From: Parasphingopyxis algicola
GTDB lineage: Bacteria > Pseudomonadota > Alphaproteobacteria > Sphingomonadales > Sphingomonadaceae
DNA length: 64,000 bases
NCBI RefSeq assembly: GCF_013378075.1
Contig: NZ_CP051131.1
Coordinates: 1,860,001 to 1,924,000, forward strand
Reading direction: 5' to 3'
Of this stretch, positions 25,724-33,975 are shown piece after piece. A program made the position numbers and the translations under genes. Within the stretch, counting starts at the first letter, position 1, and each line of letters begins with the position of its first letter. The notes below the pieces were generated by a model that was not told where the DNA came from, did not search any database, and was given only the letters and a program-made list of their open reading frames with translations.

Positions 25724-26919
25724 CAGTCGATCGCCCCGCTCAAGATCGCGGCCGGCGTGACGGCGTTGACCGCGCCGGTTACGAGCGAGATCGCATCGGC
25801 GAAGTTCATCATCCGGCTGTCGTAGCAAGCCAGCGCATCGCCGGGCATCAGATAGGGATCGACGGAATCGCGATCTGCTCCGCGGACCAGCTCCTCGACT
25901 TCACGCTCGATGACGACGCTCCGGCCGTTCATCGGATTGCGCGAAATCAGCACCGCTCGCCGACGGGCGTTCATCGCCGAACCGCCGATGCAGTTCATCG
26001 CGACCAGGCCCTGAAGCATGCGCGTGCCATAAGGGAGGTTCAGCGTTTCGGTGCCGATACCGGCCCCCGCATTGTTGTTGGCCGGCCGTGAGAGGTTCGA
26101 CATGTGCACCCGGATACCCGGCGCGGTGAGCGGCGAGGGGCGCACGATATCGGCGCGGAAACAGCCCGTGCTGGGAACGATGATCCGGTCACCGGCCGTC
26201 ACGCCGAGATCGAGCCGCTGCGTCCCGTCGATCATGCCGCTCATATCGAGGATGGTCTGGCGATCGTCGCGGATAACGATGATCCGCGAGATGTCGGCAT
26301 CGGGGCGGACACCGCCAGCGGCGCGCAAGGCGGTCGATACGGTGCGCCCGCTATTGGCGTCGCCGGACACTTCGCCCTCGCGCTGACCGACGCGATCTTC
26401 CGCCCGGCGCTCGCCGACGCGAACGGAGCCGGAAAGAAACACGGCACCGGTCACCGAAATCGGAACCCCACCGCTCTCGATCAGCCGCAGATCGACAGCC
26501 CTTGAAAGCGGCCGGACCAGACTGGCCGCGATCAAGGACTGCCTGAGTGCGCCGGCAACAACCCTTTCGGTCTTGCCGGCGGCGGGAACACTTGGAACGC
26601 CCGGGAGATTGATGTTGCCGTTTGAATCGACGACATAGATGCCGCTGAGCGTGTCTTCGTCACCCAGAACGGCCACGCGGACCCGATCTCCGGGAGCAAA
26701 CCGGAGCGCCCCGTCCACCATATCGGCAGGAGATACGGTAGCGCGGCCAGTCGGGAGGGCGTGGTCACGTGCTTCGCAGGCTGCGGCGCCATATTCGCTA
26801 TGTTGCGGCATCCAGGCGCTGCCGGACAGGTTTTCCGGTGCAGGGCCCACGGCGCAACCGGTGGCAAGCAGCCCCAAAAGACAGGTGGTCGTTCGCCAAG
26901 CAAACACTGATTGAAGCAT
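25723..26919 (-). CDS. Wza-like outer-membrane polysaccharide export lipoprotein
   Basis: From ATG 26919 (AAGGA upstream) the product has 398 residues. It begins with a lipoprotein signal ending LLGLLATGC (Cys21). A Poly_export domain follows (about 75-165: RFAPGDRVRVAVLGDEDTLSGIYVVDSNGNINLPGVPSV), then SLBB-like parts, including VSTALRAAGGVRPDADISRIIVIRD and LDLGVTAGDRIIVPS. It would form the outer-membrane export channel. It heads the leftward wza-wzz-wzy operon and has a sigma-54 promoter about 26 bp from the predicted start of transcription to the ATG. Confidence 0.92.
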   Translation of the reverse strand: MLQSVFAWRTTTCLLGLLATGCAVGPAPENLSGSAWMPQHSEYGAAACEARDHALPTGRATVSPADMVDGALRFAPGDRVRVAVLGDEDTLSGIYVVDSNGNINLPGVPSVPAAGKTERVVAGALRQSLIAASLVRPLSRAVDLRLIESGGVPISVTGAVFLSGSVRVGERRAEDRVGQREGEVSGDANSGRTVSTALRAAGGVRPDADISRIIVIRDDRQTILDMSGMIDGTQRLDLGVTAGDRIIVPSTGCFRADIVRPSPLTAPGIRVHMSNLSRPANNNAGAGIGTETLNLPYGTRMLQGLVAMNCIGGSAMNARRRAVLISRNPMNGRSVVIEREVEELVRGADRDSVDPYLMPGDALACYDSRMMNFADAISLVTGAVNAVTPAAILSGAID

Positions 26920-26954
26920 ATCTGGTCCTTCGTCATCTGTTCGGACCAAGACGT

Positions 26955-26970
26955 TTCAAGAACCGTGCCA
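26955..26970 (-). promoter_or_regulatory. Sigma-54 promoter of the wza-wzz-wzy operon
   Basis: The minus strand reads TGGCAC-GGTTC-TTGAA: a perfect -24 box and a -12 box with one mismatch. It is divergent from the NtrC-type regulator gene. Confidence 0.75.
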
Positions 26971-26987
26971 AAAACTAATACTTTGTA

Positions 26988-27062
26988 TTTCAACGATTTA
27001 AAAAATATAACCATGCGAAATCTTAGCATTATGCAAAGACAGCTGTGCGATATTGCAAATCG
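26988..27062. promoter_or_regulatory. IHF-like site and candidate enhancer upstream of wza
   Basis: Bases 26988-27000 match the IHF consensus WATCAANNNNTTR at all but one position. About 50 bp further upstream lies CGATATTGCAAATCG (27048-27062), an imperfect dyad with the TTGCAAA core shared with the other sigma-54 promoters. The order promoter, IHF site, enhancer is the classical arrangement. The enhancer is only about 85 bp from the -24 box. Confidence 0.45.
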
Positions 27063-27101
27063 GGAAGGCTGGATGCGGGCGCAAGTCGTAGAGGAAATCA
27101 C

Positions 27102-28523
27102 GTGACCGAACAGACGATGCGCATATTGATCGTCGAAGATACGCAGTCGCTGGCGCTATCCTATGCAGGCACGCTGGAAAAGTCGGGTTATGTCGCCGAG
27201 ATCGCGGACTCGATTGCCGACGCATCCGAGAAACTTGCTGCCGGAGAGCATTTTCCCGTCCTGTTGCTAGATCTGCAGCTGCCCGATGGTGACGGTCTAG
27301 ATCTCCTTAGGGCTTTTCCGAAGCTTGCCGAGGAAGCCAGCATCATCGTTGTAACAGCCGACGGATCCATCAACCGGGCGGTCGAGGCCATGCAACGCGG
27401 CGCCTATGATTTCATCGTCAAGCCACTGGCGCCTGAAAGACTGCTGACCTCCATTCGCAACGCCCTCGAACGCACGGAGCTGAAGACGGAGATCAAGACC
27501 GTCAAGCGCCGTGGGGACCGGAGAAGTTTTCACGGATTCATCGGTAAATCGCCGGCGATGCAGGCGGTGTACCGGGCGATCGAGAATGTCGCCAATTCGA
27601 ACGCCACGGTCTTCATCACCGGCGAAAGCGGCACCGGCAAGGAAGTCGCGGCGGAAGCCATTCATGCGGAAAGCCAGCGCCGCCGCGGCGCCTTCGTCGC
27701 GATCAACTGCGGCGCGATACCCGAAAACCTGCTCGAATCGGAACTGTTCGGCCATGTGAAAGGCGCCTTTACCGGCGCCGTCGAGAATCGCGTTGGCGCC
27801 GCCAGGGAAGCCGATGGTGGAACGCTGTTTCTCGACGAGATCGGGGAGATGGACCTCAAGCTTCAGGTGAAGCTGTTGCGGTTTCTGCAGACCAGTCTGA
27901 TCCAGCGCGTCGGCACCAGCCGGACCGAAGCCGTCGATGTCCGCGTTATCTGCGCGACAAACCGGGATCCGGTCGCCGAAGTCGCAGCCGGCCGATTCCG
28001 GGAGGATCTCTTTTATCGCCTCGCCGTCATTCCGCTCGAACTGCCAGCGCTGCGCGACCGCGGAGAAGATATCGGATTGCTCGCGCAGTCCTTTCTGGCG
28101 CAAATGGCGGAGGAAGAGGGGAAATCGTTCGATCCGCTGGCGCCGGATGCGTTGCAGCTCCTCCAGTCGTCGGCCTTCCCCGGCAATGTGCGCGAACTGC
28201 AGAATGTTATCCGCCGGGCGGTGATCATGAACCCCGGCCCGACAGTTGCGGCACGCGAGATCGCCTCTCATCTGGAACAGGGACAGGCCGTGACGACCGG
28301 CGTACAGTCGCGAACCCAAGTGGCATCCGACACAGGCGCCGATGTGACCGACGATCTCACGCTCTCCCTGGAGGGCATGACCTTGGACGAGGTCAATCGG
28401 CTGGCAATCGAATCCGCCATACAGCGGGCCGGCGGAAGCTTGCCGGCGGCGGCCAAGGCGCTCGGCGTCAGCCCCTCCACGCTCTACCGCAAAAGAGAAA
28501 AGTGGCTTTCAAAAACCGGTTAG
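27102..28523 (+). CDS. NtrC-family sigma-54-dependent response regulator
   Basis: From GTG 27102 (GAGG upstream; ATG 27117 is possible) the product has 473 residues. A receiver domain (about 6-120, D57 in [12 protein letters not shown]) is followed by an AAA+ sigma-54 activation domain (about 145-385): Walker A GESGTGKE, the sigma-54-contacting GAFTGA loop in [14 protein letters not shown], Walker [14 protein letters not shown] and [11 protein letters not shown] Fis-type helix-turn-helix ends the protein ([19 protein letters not shown]). It resembles the response regulators that control exopolysaccharide loci (PrsR-like). No partner histidine kinase is adjacent. It probably activates the four sigma-54 promoters described here. 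Confidence 0.94.
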   Translation: MTEQTMRILIVEDTQSLALSYAGTLEKSGYVAEIADSIADASEKLAAGEHFPVLLLDLQLPDGDGLDLLRAFPKLAEEASIIVVTADGSINRAVEAMQRGAYDFIVKPLAPERLLTSIRNALERTELKTEIKTVKRRGDRRSFHGFIGKSPAMQAVYRAIENVANSNATVFITGESGTGKEVAAEAIHAESQRRRGAFVAINCGAIPENLLESELFGHVKGAFTGAVENRVGAAREADGGTLFLDEIGEMDLKLQVKLLRFLQTSLIQRVGTSRTEAVDVRVICATNRDPVAEVAAGRFREDLFYRLAVIPLELPALRDRGEDIGLLAQSFLAQMAEEEGKSFDPLAPDALQLLQSSAFPGNVRELQNVIRRAVIMNPGPTVAAREIASHLEQGQAVTTGVQSRTQVASDTGADVTDDLTLSLEGMTLDEVNRLAIESAIQRAGGSLPAAAKALGVSPSTLYRKREKWLSKTG

Positions 28524-28560
28524 CCGCCGTGCAATTGTCCGGCACGCATGCCGCGAATGG

Positions 28561-29307
28561 CTAGGCGGTCCTCAGCAGGTGCAGAAATGCGCGCACGTCC
28601 TCGAGCATCGTCGCCACCTGGAACATGAAGAGGAAGAACGCCGGGTAGAACAGCGGAACCGCCGTGAACGACCAGCCAATGGGGATCCGGACGAGCGCCG
28701 TCCTGCCGAGCAGCCAGGTGCCAACCAGCGTGAAGCCGACGCCGATCGCAGCGCCCACGGCAAGATCGCTCAGATAATGCAGCCCGAGATAGAGCCGCGG
28801 AAACATGATGAAGACGAGCGTGTAGAGCAACGCGACGGCGCCGATGCGCCAGGAAATCAGCCACAGCCCGGCTACCAGCGCGAAAAACAGGACCGCATGG
28901 TCGCTGGGGAACGAGCTTTCGGCCAGCATTTCGGGTGCCAGAACCATGAGGCTCTCCGGAGCCTGAAAAGCGAGATCCGGATTGAGAAATGGCCGCAAGC
29001 GAAACGGGAGACTGTTGGAGAGCAACCGCGCAAAGACCTCGCCGATGGCCGCCGAAAGCAGACTGCACAGTATGATCGCGCGGTTTCGCCGCTGCTGCCC
29101 GTCATCGCCGCGGCCGGCGGCGCTCGGCTGCCACAACCATGTGAAGCACAAGAGAGCCGCCAAAACTCCGCCCTTGGCGAGGTGGCTGGAGGAAAGCGTG
29201 AGAATAAGCGCGTCAAAGAAAGGCCAGGCGCCCATCATCTGGCCCAGATACTCGGTCAGCGTGCGATCGATATAAGCGGCCGCGTCCATAATGATCGGGA
29301 AAGGCAT
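28561..29307 (-). CDS. PAP2-superfamily membrane phosphatase
   Basis: From ATG 29307 (GGAG eight bases upstream; ATG 29331 would be nearly leaderless) the product has 248 residues with about six membrane spans. The three phosphatase signatures are visible: PFRLRP, SFPSDHAV and PRLYLGLHYLSD, containing the catalytic His pair. Enzymes of this type dephosphorylate undecaprenyl pyrophosphate or phosphatidic acid, and here it may recycle the polyprenyl carrier of exopolysaccharide synthesis. A sigma-54 promoter lies upstream and ties it to the same regulon. Confidence 0.88.
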   Translation of the reverse strand: MPFPIIMDAAAYIDRTLTEYLGQMMGAWPFFDALILTLSSSHLAKGGVLAALLCFTWLWQPSAAGRGDDGQQRRNRAIILCSLLSAAIGEVFARLLSNSLPFRLRPFLNPDLAFQAPESLMVLAPEMLAESSFPSDHAVLFFALVAGLWLISWRIGAVALLYTLVFIMFPRLYLGLHYLSDLAVGAAIGVGFTLVGTWLLGRTALVRIPIGWSFTAVPLFYPAFFLFMFQVATMLEDVRAFLHLLRTA

Positions 29308-29343
29308 CGTGTCAGCTCCGTTGGTTGTCATGCAGACAGGACA

Positions 29344-29359
29344 ACCAAGAAGCGTGCCA
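29344..29359 (-). promoter_or_regulatory. Sigma-54 promoter of the PAP2 gene
   Basis: The minus strand reads TGGCAC-GCTTC-TTGGT, a perfect -24 box with a partly matching -12 box. Predicted transcription start is about 25 bp before ATG 29307. Confidence 0.68.
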
Positions 29360-29377
29360 GAATCAGTGCTCTTTAAA

Positions 29378-29432
29378 ATTCAACGACTTAGTTCGAGTGA
29401 ACGGCATTATCTTCGCGATTTGCAAAAAATCG
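29378..29432. promoter_or_regulatory. IHF-like site and candidate enhancer upstream of the PAP2 gene
   Basis: Bases 29378-29390 match the IHF consensus at all but one position and lie at almost the same distance from the -24 box as in the wza promoter. CGATTTGCAAAAAATCG at 29416-29432 contains the shared TTGCAAA core within a dyad. A GCATTAT heptamer precedes the enhancer in both promoters (29404-29410 and 27026-27032). Confidence 0.45.
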
Positions 29433-29554
29433 GAACGGCCGATTGCGAGTCGCCACGACCGGACATGACTTCATCGCAGCCGACGTTGGCAATGCATTCT
29501 CCAAGGTGCTATCTCTCACAAGATCATTACAGTGATGATCAGGTCTTACCGTTG

Positions 29555-30184
29555 ATGGCCAGCAGTAAAGCGAAACCCCAGCGGCGATTCTCGCCGGAAG
29601 TCAGGCGTTCGATGATCCTGGACGCGGCGGCCGACATGGTCGAGCGCGAGGGCATCTGGCAACTGACCATGGAACGTGTCGCAAAGCATGCCGAGGTCAG
29701 CAAATCGCTGATCTACAAGTATTTCGACAATATCCATGAAATTCTCAGGGAATTGCTGGAACGGGAGCTCGGCACTCTGCGCAGCACACAGTTCGCCGCC
29801 GCAGAAGCCGCCGAAACCTTCGAGGAACTCGTCCGGGGCATAACCAAAACCTATCTCGGGAATATTGCAAAGAAGGGCCTGTTGATCGAAAGGCTCCAGG
29901 CCGATCCGGCGATATCGGAAACCGGAGATCCAACCGATTTCGATCGCGAAGCGTCGGTCGAGTATCTCGCGAAGATCGTGAACCGGAATTTCGATATCCC
30001 GATGGCGACGGCCCGGGCAGTGACCGATATTTCCTTCGGCGTGCCGTCCGCTGCCGGATCGTACCTGTTGCGTCACAACGTCGACATGGAAGAGCTGGAA
30101 GAGATCACCGTTTCCATGATCATCGGTTCAATCAACGGGATCCGCGACGATTACATGATCCGCAAGCGTAAGCTGAAACGATAG
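29555..30184 (+). CDS. TetR-family transcriptional regulator
   Basis: The product from ATG 29555 has 209 residues; the frame is open upstream but without coding features. An N-terminal helix-turn-helix (about 18-65) shows MILDAAADMVEREGIWQLTMERVAKHAEVSKSLIYKYFDN, typical of TetR. The C-terminal ligand domain is generic. It is convergent with a TonB receptor gene and might control that gene or the VOC/SDR/PQQ group; no operator can be assigned with certainty. The start has no strong ribosome-binding site. Confidence 0.88.
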   Translation: MASSKAKPQRRFSPEVRRSMILDAAADMVEREGIWQLTMERVAKHAEVSKSLIYKYFDNIHEILRELLERELGTLRSTQFAAAEAAETFEELVRGITKTYLGNIAKKGLLIERLQADPAISETGDPTDFDREASVEYLAKIVNRNFDIPMATARAVTDISFGVPSAAGSYLLRHNVDMEELEEITVSMIIGSINGIRDDYMIRKRKLKR

Positions 30185-30204
30185 ATTCTTCGCGCCGGTA
30201 CACC

Positions 30205-30244
30205 AAAAAAAGGCCGGCCGACGCCAATGCGTCAGGCCGGCCTT
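30205..30244 (-). terminator. Terminator between tetR and TonB receptor genes
   Basis: GGCCGGCC at 30212-30219 and at 30235-30242, with an inner GACGC/GCGTC stem, form a long hairpin. For the minus strand it is followed by a run of T (30205-30211 read as A on the plus strand), so it mainly ends the TonB receptor transcript. Confidence 0.88.
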
Positions 30245-30266
30245 GCCATGGGAGAGAGGCGAAGGA

Positions 30267-32702
30267 TCAGAAGCGGATCGTCGCTTCGATGCCGTAGGTG
30301 CGCGGTTCGAGGATAACGACTTCCCTGAACCGCCCGACCAGCCGTCCGGCAGGCAGGACCCGGGTGATGTCGTCATTGTCGAACAGGTTCTTCACATAGC
30401 CGCGAATTTCCCATCGGCCGTCATTCGACGCCAGCAGCAGCTTGACGTCCGTCTGGCTGTAACCGTCGAATTCGTCGACGGGCTTGTTGAATATCGACGA
30501 GGTAAATGCGCTCTGCTGATAATGGTCGATCCGCGGCGTGAGCGTCCAGTCGCCGAGCGGTATCTCGTACTGCGCGCCGATCGCCAATGTATAGTCGGGC
30601 GAGAATGGCAGTTCGTTGCCGTTGAGATCCTGCAGTACGCCGGCCGGGGTAATCTCGGCGACAACCGCGCCCGGCGCGGTGGCGAACGGATCGGTTTCGT
30701 CGATCGACTTGAAGTCCACCACTTCGGTGTTGAGATAGGCGATGCTGCCGTCCAGCCGCAAACGATCGGTCGGCCGGACGACGAATTCGGCCTCGACGCC
30801 GAAGACCTCGGCATCGGTGTTGACGGTCAGCGCCGCCGACCGGGACGTTTGGCCGATCTGCAAATCCTCGTAATCGTAGTAGAAAGCCGAAACATTGGCG
30901 CTGAACGTGCCGTCGCTTGTCGTACCCCTGAGCCCCACTTCCAGCGCGTTCAGGAATTCCGGATCGAAGCCCGCCGTTTCCACGCCGACCTGGCCAGGGT
31001 TGATGCCGCCGGCCTTGTAGCCGCGCGACAGGCTGACATAGCCGAGAACGTCGGTCGACAATCGGTGATCGAGCACCAGCCGGCCGGTCACCACGCCTCT
31101 TTCGAACTCGCCGAAGGTGAAGGGAGGCGCACTGCCATCTGGCTGCGGATTGAAGAAGATCTGCCGGGTCTGGATCGTCTTGTCGTCATGCGAATAGCGC
31201 AGGCCACCGGTCAGGCGGGTGTCGTCGGACAGATCGAAATAGACCTCGCCGAAAAAGCCGAAGGATTCGGTCGTCACCGGATCGGACTCGATCAGTACGG
31301 CATCGAAAATATCGCTGAGCCCGAGCTGTTGCTGGCGGGCGGCGATCGTTACATGTGTGAAATCGGCCGATGACGAGCTGCGCCGGTCGAAATAGTTACC
31401 GCCGATCATGAAGTTCGCCGGCCCCGCGAAATCGGAGGCAAGGCGCACTTCCTGGAAATACTGCCGCGCCTCGCTCATGTCCCGGCGGCCCGCGAGGATC
31501 GCATTGGTGGTGATCGGATTGCCATTGGCGAAGAAATCGAACGTGACCGGTGTCGTCAGACCCAGCGACGGCACGAAACGGTCGAAGTCCTTGAACGCTT
31601 CGCGCTCGATTTCCTGGTAGCCGGTCAGCGAGGTCAGGGTGAGGTCGCCGAAGTCATGGCTGATTTCGAGCGAGGCATTCCACTCCTCGACATAATAGGT
31701 CGGGTCGACATCCTCGTTGAGCAGCCGGGTGTCGGACGGGTTGACGCTGTCGGCGTAGAAATTGACCGCGGCTGGCCCGAAGCCGGTGGCGATGGTTCCC
31801 GTGACAGCGCCGAGGGTATTGTACAGCGTGTTGCGCGAATCGGGCACGCCGAAACCGACTTCCAGCGGCGAGCAGCCCAGTGCCAGATCCGGCTCGCATA
31901 ACACCTTCGTCCGCGGGAGACGCCGGTCATCTTCCCGAAAATAGGAGATTATCAGGTCCGCCCGGGTATCGCCGACCTCCAGCCGGGTGCTGCTGCGAAT
32001 TCCGAACATCTCGCGGTCATCGACATCCGTGCCGGTAAACAAGTTCGTCGCATAGCCATCGCGGTCGAGATAGAAGCCCGCGACGCGCGTGGAGAAACCG
32101 TCGGCCAGCGGCAAATTGACGGCGCCGCGAAGATCGAAGGAATTGAAGTTGCCGTAGCCGGCGGTGACATAGCCTTCGAACTCGTCGGTGGCCCTTTGCG
32201 TGATGATATTGAGAACGCCGGCCGTGGTATTGCGGCCATAGAGCGTGCCCTGCGGTCCGCGCAGCACCTCGATCCGCTCGATATCGTAATATTCGGCTTC
32301 GGTGGCCGCGGAACCGATATAGACCCCGTTGACATGATAGCCGAGGCCGGATTCCGACGTTGCCGAGATCGCCAGGTTGCCGACGCCGCGCAGCGACGCG
32401 CCGAACGTGTCGAGCGTGAGATTGGGCACCGAGAAACTCAGATCGACGGCATCGTCGATCACCTTGTTGTCGATGTCCGCGCTGCTGAACGCCGAAATGG
32501 CGATCGGCACGTCCTGAATATCCTCCGACCGCTTCTGGGCGGTCACGATGATCACATTGGCGTCTTGAGGCGCGAGCGATGATTCGGCTGTTTCGTCCGC
32601 ACCGGCCTGTGCCGCTGCAGGCGCCGCATAACCGGCCAACGACAACGCACCCGTGCCGCCAAGCAAGGCAATTTTCGCGATTTTCGTTCCGATGATAACC
32701 AT
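30267..32702 (-). CDS. TonB-dependent outer-membrane receptor 1
   Basis: From ATG 32702 (GGGAGGG upstream) the product has 811 residues. It has a signal peptide, a TonB-box-like VIIVTAQKR, a plug domain (about 55-170; SVPNLTLDTFGASLRGVGN, IERIEVLRGPQGTLYGRNTTAGVLNIIT) and a 22-strand barrel ending in the aromatic terminal residue (IEATIRF). The sequence type is that of sphingomonad receptors for catabolic substrates, not a clear siderophore receptor. The ligand is unknown. The gene is divergent from the VOC gene. Confidence 0.93.
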   Translation of the reverse strand: MVIIGTKIAKIALLGGTGALSLAGYAAPAAAQAGADETAESSLAPQDANVIIVTAQKRSEDIQDVPIAISAFSSADIDNKVIDDAVDLSFSVPNLTLDTFGASLRGVGNLAISATSESGLGYHVNGVYIGSAATEAEYYDIERIEVLRGPQGTLYGRNTTAGVLNIITQRATDEFEGYVTAGYGNFNSFDLRGAVNLPLADGFSTRVAGFYLDRDGYATNLFTGTDVDDREMFGIRSSTRLEVGDTRADLIISYFREDDRRLPRTKVLCEPDLALGCSPLEVGFGVPDSRNTLYNTLGAVTGTIATGFGPAAVNFYADSVNPSDTRLLNEDVDPTYYVEEWNASLEISHDFGDLTLTSLTGYQEIEREAFKDFDRFVPSLGLTTPVTFDFFANGNPITTNAILAGRRDMSEARQYFQEVRLASDFAGPANFMIGGNYFDRRSSSSADFTHVTIAARQQQLGLSDIFDAVLIESDPVTTESFGFFGEVYFDLSDDTRLTGGLRYSHDDKTIQTRQIFFNPQPDGSAPPFTFGEFERGVVTGRLVLDHRLSTDVLGYVSLSRGYKAGGINPGQVGVETAGFDPEFLNALEVGLRGTTSDGTFSANVSAFYYDYEDLQIGQTSRSAALTVNTDAEVFGVEAEFVVRPTDRLRLDGSIAYLNTEVVDFKSIDETDPFATAPGAVVAEITPAGVLQDLNGNELPFSPDYTLAIGAQYEIPLGDWTLTPRIDHYQQSAFTSSIFNKPVDEFDGYSQTDVKLLLASNDGRWEIRGYVKNLFDNDDITRVLPAGRLVGRFREVVILEPRTYGIEATIRF

Positions 32703-32723
32703 AATCCCTCCCAAAGGTTTAGT

Positions 32724-32799
32724 GGACTTTTTGTCCTTTTAACCGGGCCTATAGACTCAGAATCCGAACTTGAAAAGCTTTTAATTTGACTATAAGTCC
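32724..32799. promoter_or_regulatory. Palindromes upstream of TonB receptor 1
   Basis: GGAC-TTTTT-GTCC at 32724-32736 and GAC-TATAA-GTC at 32788-32798 are two dyads of the same spacing (GAC-N5-GTC) in the divergent TonB1/VOC interval. Extra TAGACT half-sites lie near 32752 and 32805. They may be binding sites for a repressor such as the nearby TetR protein. Confidence 0.45.
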
Positions 32800-32908
32800 A
32801 TTTCTAGACTATGTGCGATCAACCGGGCCGGGGCGTAGCGGGTTTTCGCTGGACGTTACCGGCCCGGTGCGGCGAACGTGAGCAGCTCAAACAGCGCGAG
32901 GTAGAAGA

Positions 32909-33967
32909 GTGAAGATAATCAGGAATGCCATCGCCCTCCTATCGGGCGTCGTCCTCGCCGGATGCGGAATGCTCGGCGGACAGCCCGAACCGTGGGAGCC
33001 CGACCCGATCATTCGCGGCGTCAGCTATATCGGCGTGACCGTCGACGATGTGGACGCGGCCGAGGCCTATTACAGGGATGCGGTGTCCGCCGAAACGCTC
33101 GGCGACAGCGTTCTCGAGGCCGGCAACACCCTTGCAGGCCTGTTCGCGGACGGAGATGCCGCCGCGCAGACGCGCCTTGTCCGGAGAACCAACGCGCAGC
33201 TGCGCCTGATGGCGTTCGCGGAGCGCTCGCCCGAGGGCGCGGCGACATCCGCAGTGCCGGTTCAAGGGCCCGGCATCGCCCATGTCTGCTTCCAGGTGGC
33301 CAGAGAGACGAACGTCTATGCGCGCATCCTTGCGGCGGGCGCGAACCCCATCGGACATGAAGAGCTGGTCCAGCTCAACGACGAGAACCCGGTCCATTAC
33401 GGCTATGTGAGGGATCCGTACGGGATCATCACCGAGATCGAGGAAGTCGATCTTGCCGCGCTCAACCTGCCCGAGCCGCCAAGAAACGAATATCGCGTGC
33501 GGCACGTTTCGCTCGCCACCCCCGATCTCGATCGCATGATCGATTTCTATTCGGCCTTTCTCGGCGGACAGGAGCCTCGGCACGTCGGCTGGCTCCGGGC
33601 CGTTTCGGGCGATACCGTGGACATGGTGTCCGGTCTGGAAGGCAGCGAGATCGAAATGGCGTGGTTTCAGCTGCGCAATCTCGAGATCGAGATTTTCCAG
33701 TATCACAGCCATCCCACCGAGCGCCCGGCCGAGCCGCGGCCGCTCGATGCGCCCGGCTACAACATGATCGTGTTCGATGTTTCGGACGTCGAAGCGGCGC
33801 GCCAGCGCCTTATCGATGCGGGCGGCGAAATCGTGACCGAGGCCGGCCCACTCGACGGCGGCGAAATCATCTTCGGCCGCGATCCGGACGGCAATCTGAT
33901 CGGTCTGCAGACGCTATCGGCAAGTTCGGTCTTCTCGGCAGAGAATTTCCCAGACAACGGTATTTAG
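32909..33967 (+). CDS. Two-domain VOC-family lipoprotein
   Basis: This 352-residue protein begins MKIIRNAIALLSGVVLAGC, a clear lipoprotein signal with Cys19, followed by a linker. Two vicinal-oxygen-chelate domains follow (about 36-180 and 200-340). Each keeps His and Glu residues at metal-ligand positions, for example GIAHVCFQV, IITEIEE, VRHVSLATPD and GRDPDGNLIGLQ. VOC proteins include glyoxalases, extradiol dioxygenases and isomerases, so the reaction cannot be named. A periplasmic or membrane-anchored VOC protein is unusual. It is 8 bp from the SDR gene and in the same direction. Confidence 0.8.
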   Translation: MKIIRNAIALLSGVVLAGCGMLGGQPEPWEPDPIIRGVSYIGVTVDDVDAAEAYYRDAVSAETLGDSVLEAGNTLAGLFADGDAAAQTRLVRRTNAQLRLMAFAERSPEGAATSAVPVQGPGIAHVCFQVARETNVYARILAAGANPIGHEELVQLNDENPVHYGYVRDPYGIITEIEEVDLAALNLPEPPRNEYRVRHVSLATPDLDRMIDFYSAFLGGQEPRHVGWLRAVSGDTVDMVSGLEGSEIEMAWFQLRNLEIEIFQYHSHPTERPAEPRPLDAPGYNMIVFDVSDVEAARQRLIDAGGEIVTEAGPLDGGEIIFGRDPDGNLIGLQTLSASSVFSAENFPDNGI

Positions 33968-33975
33968 GAATTAGG

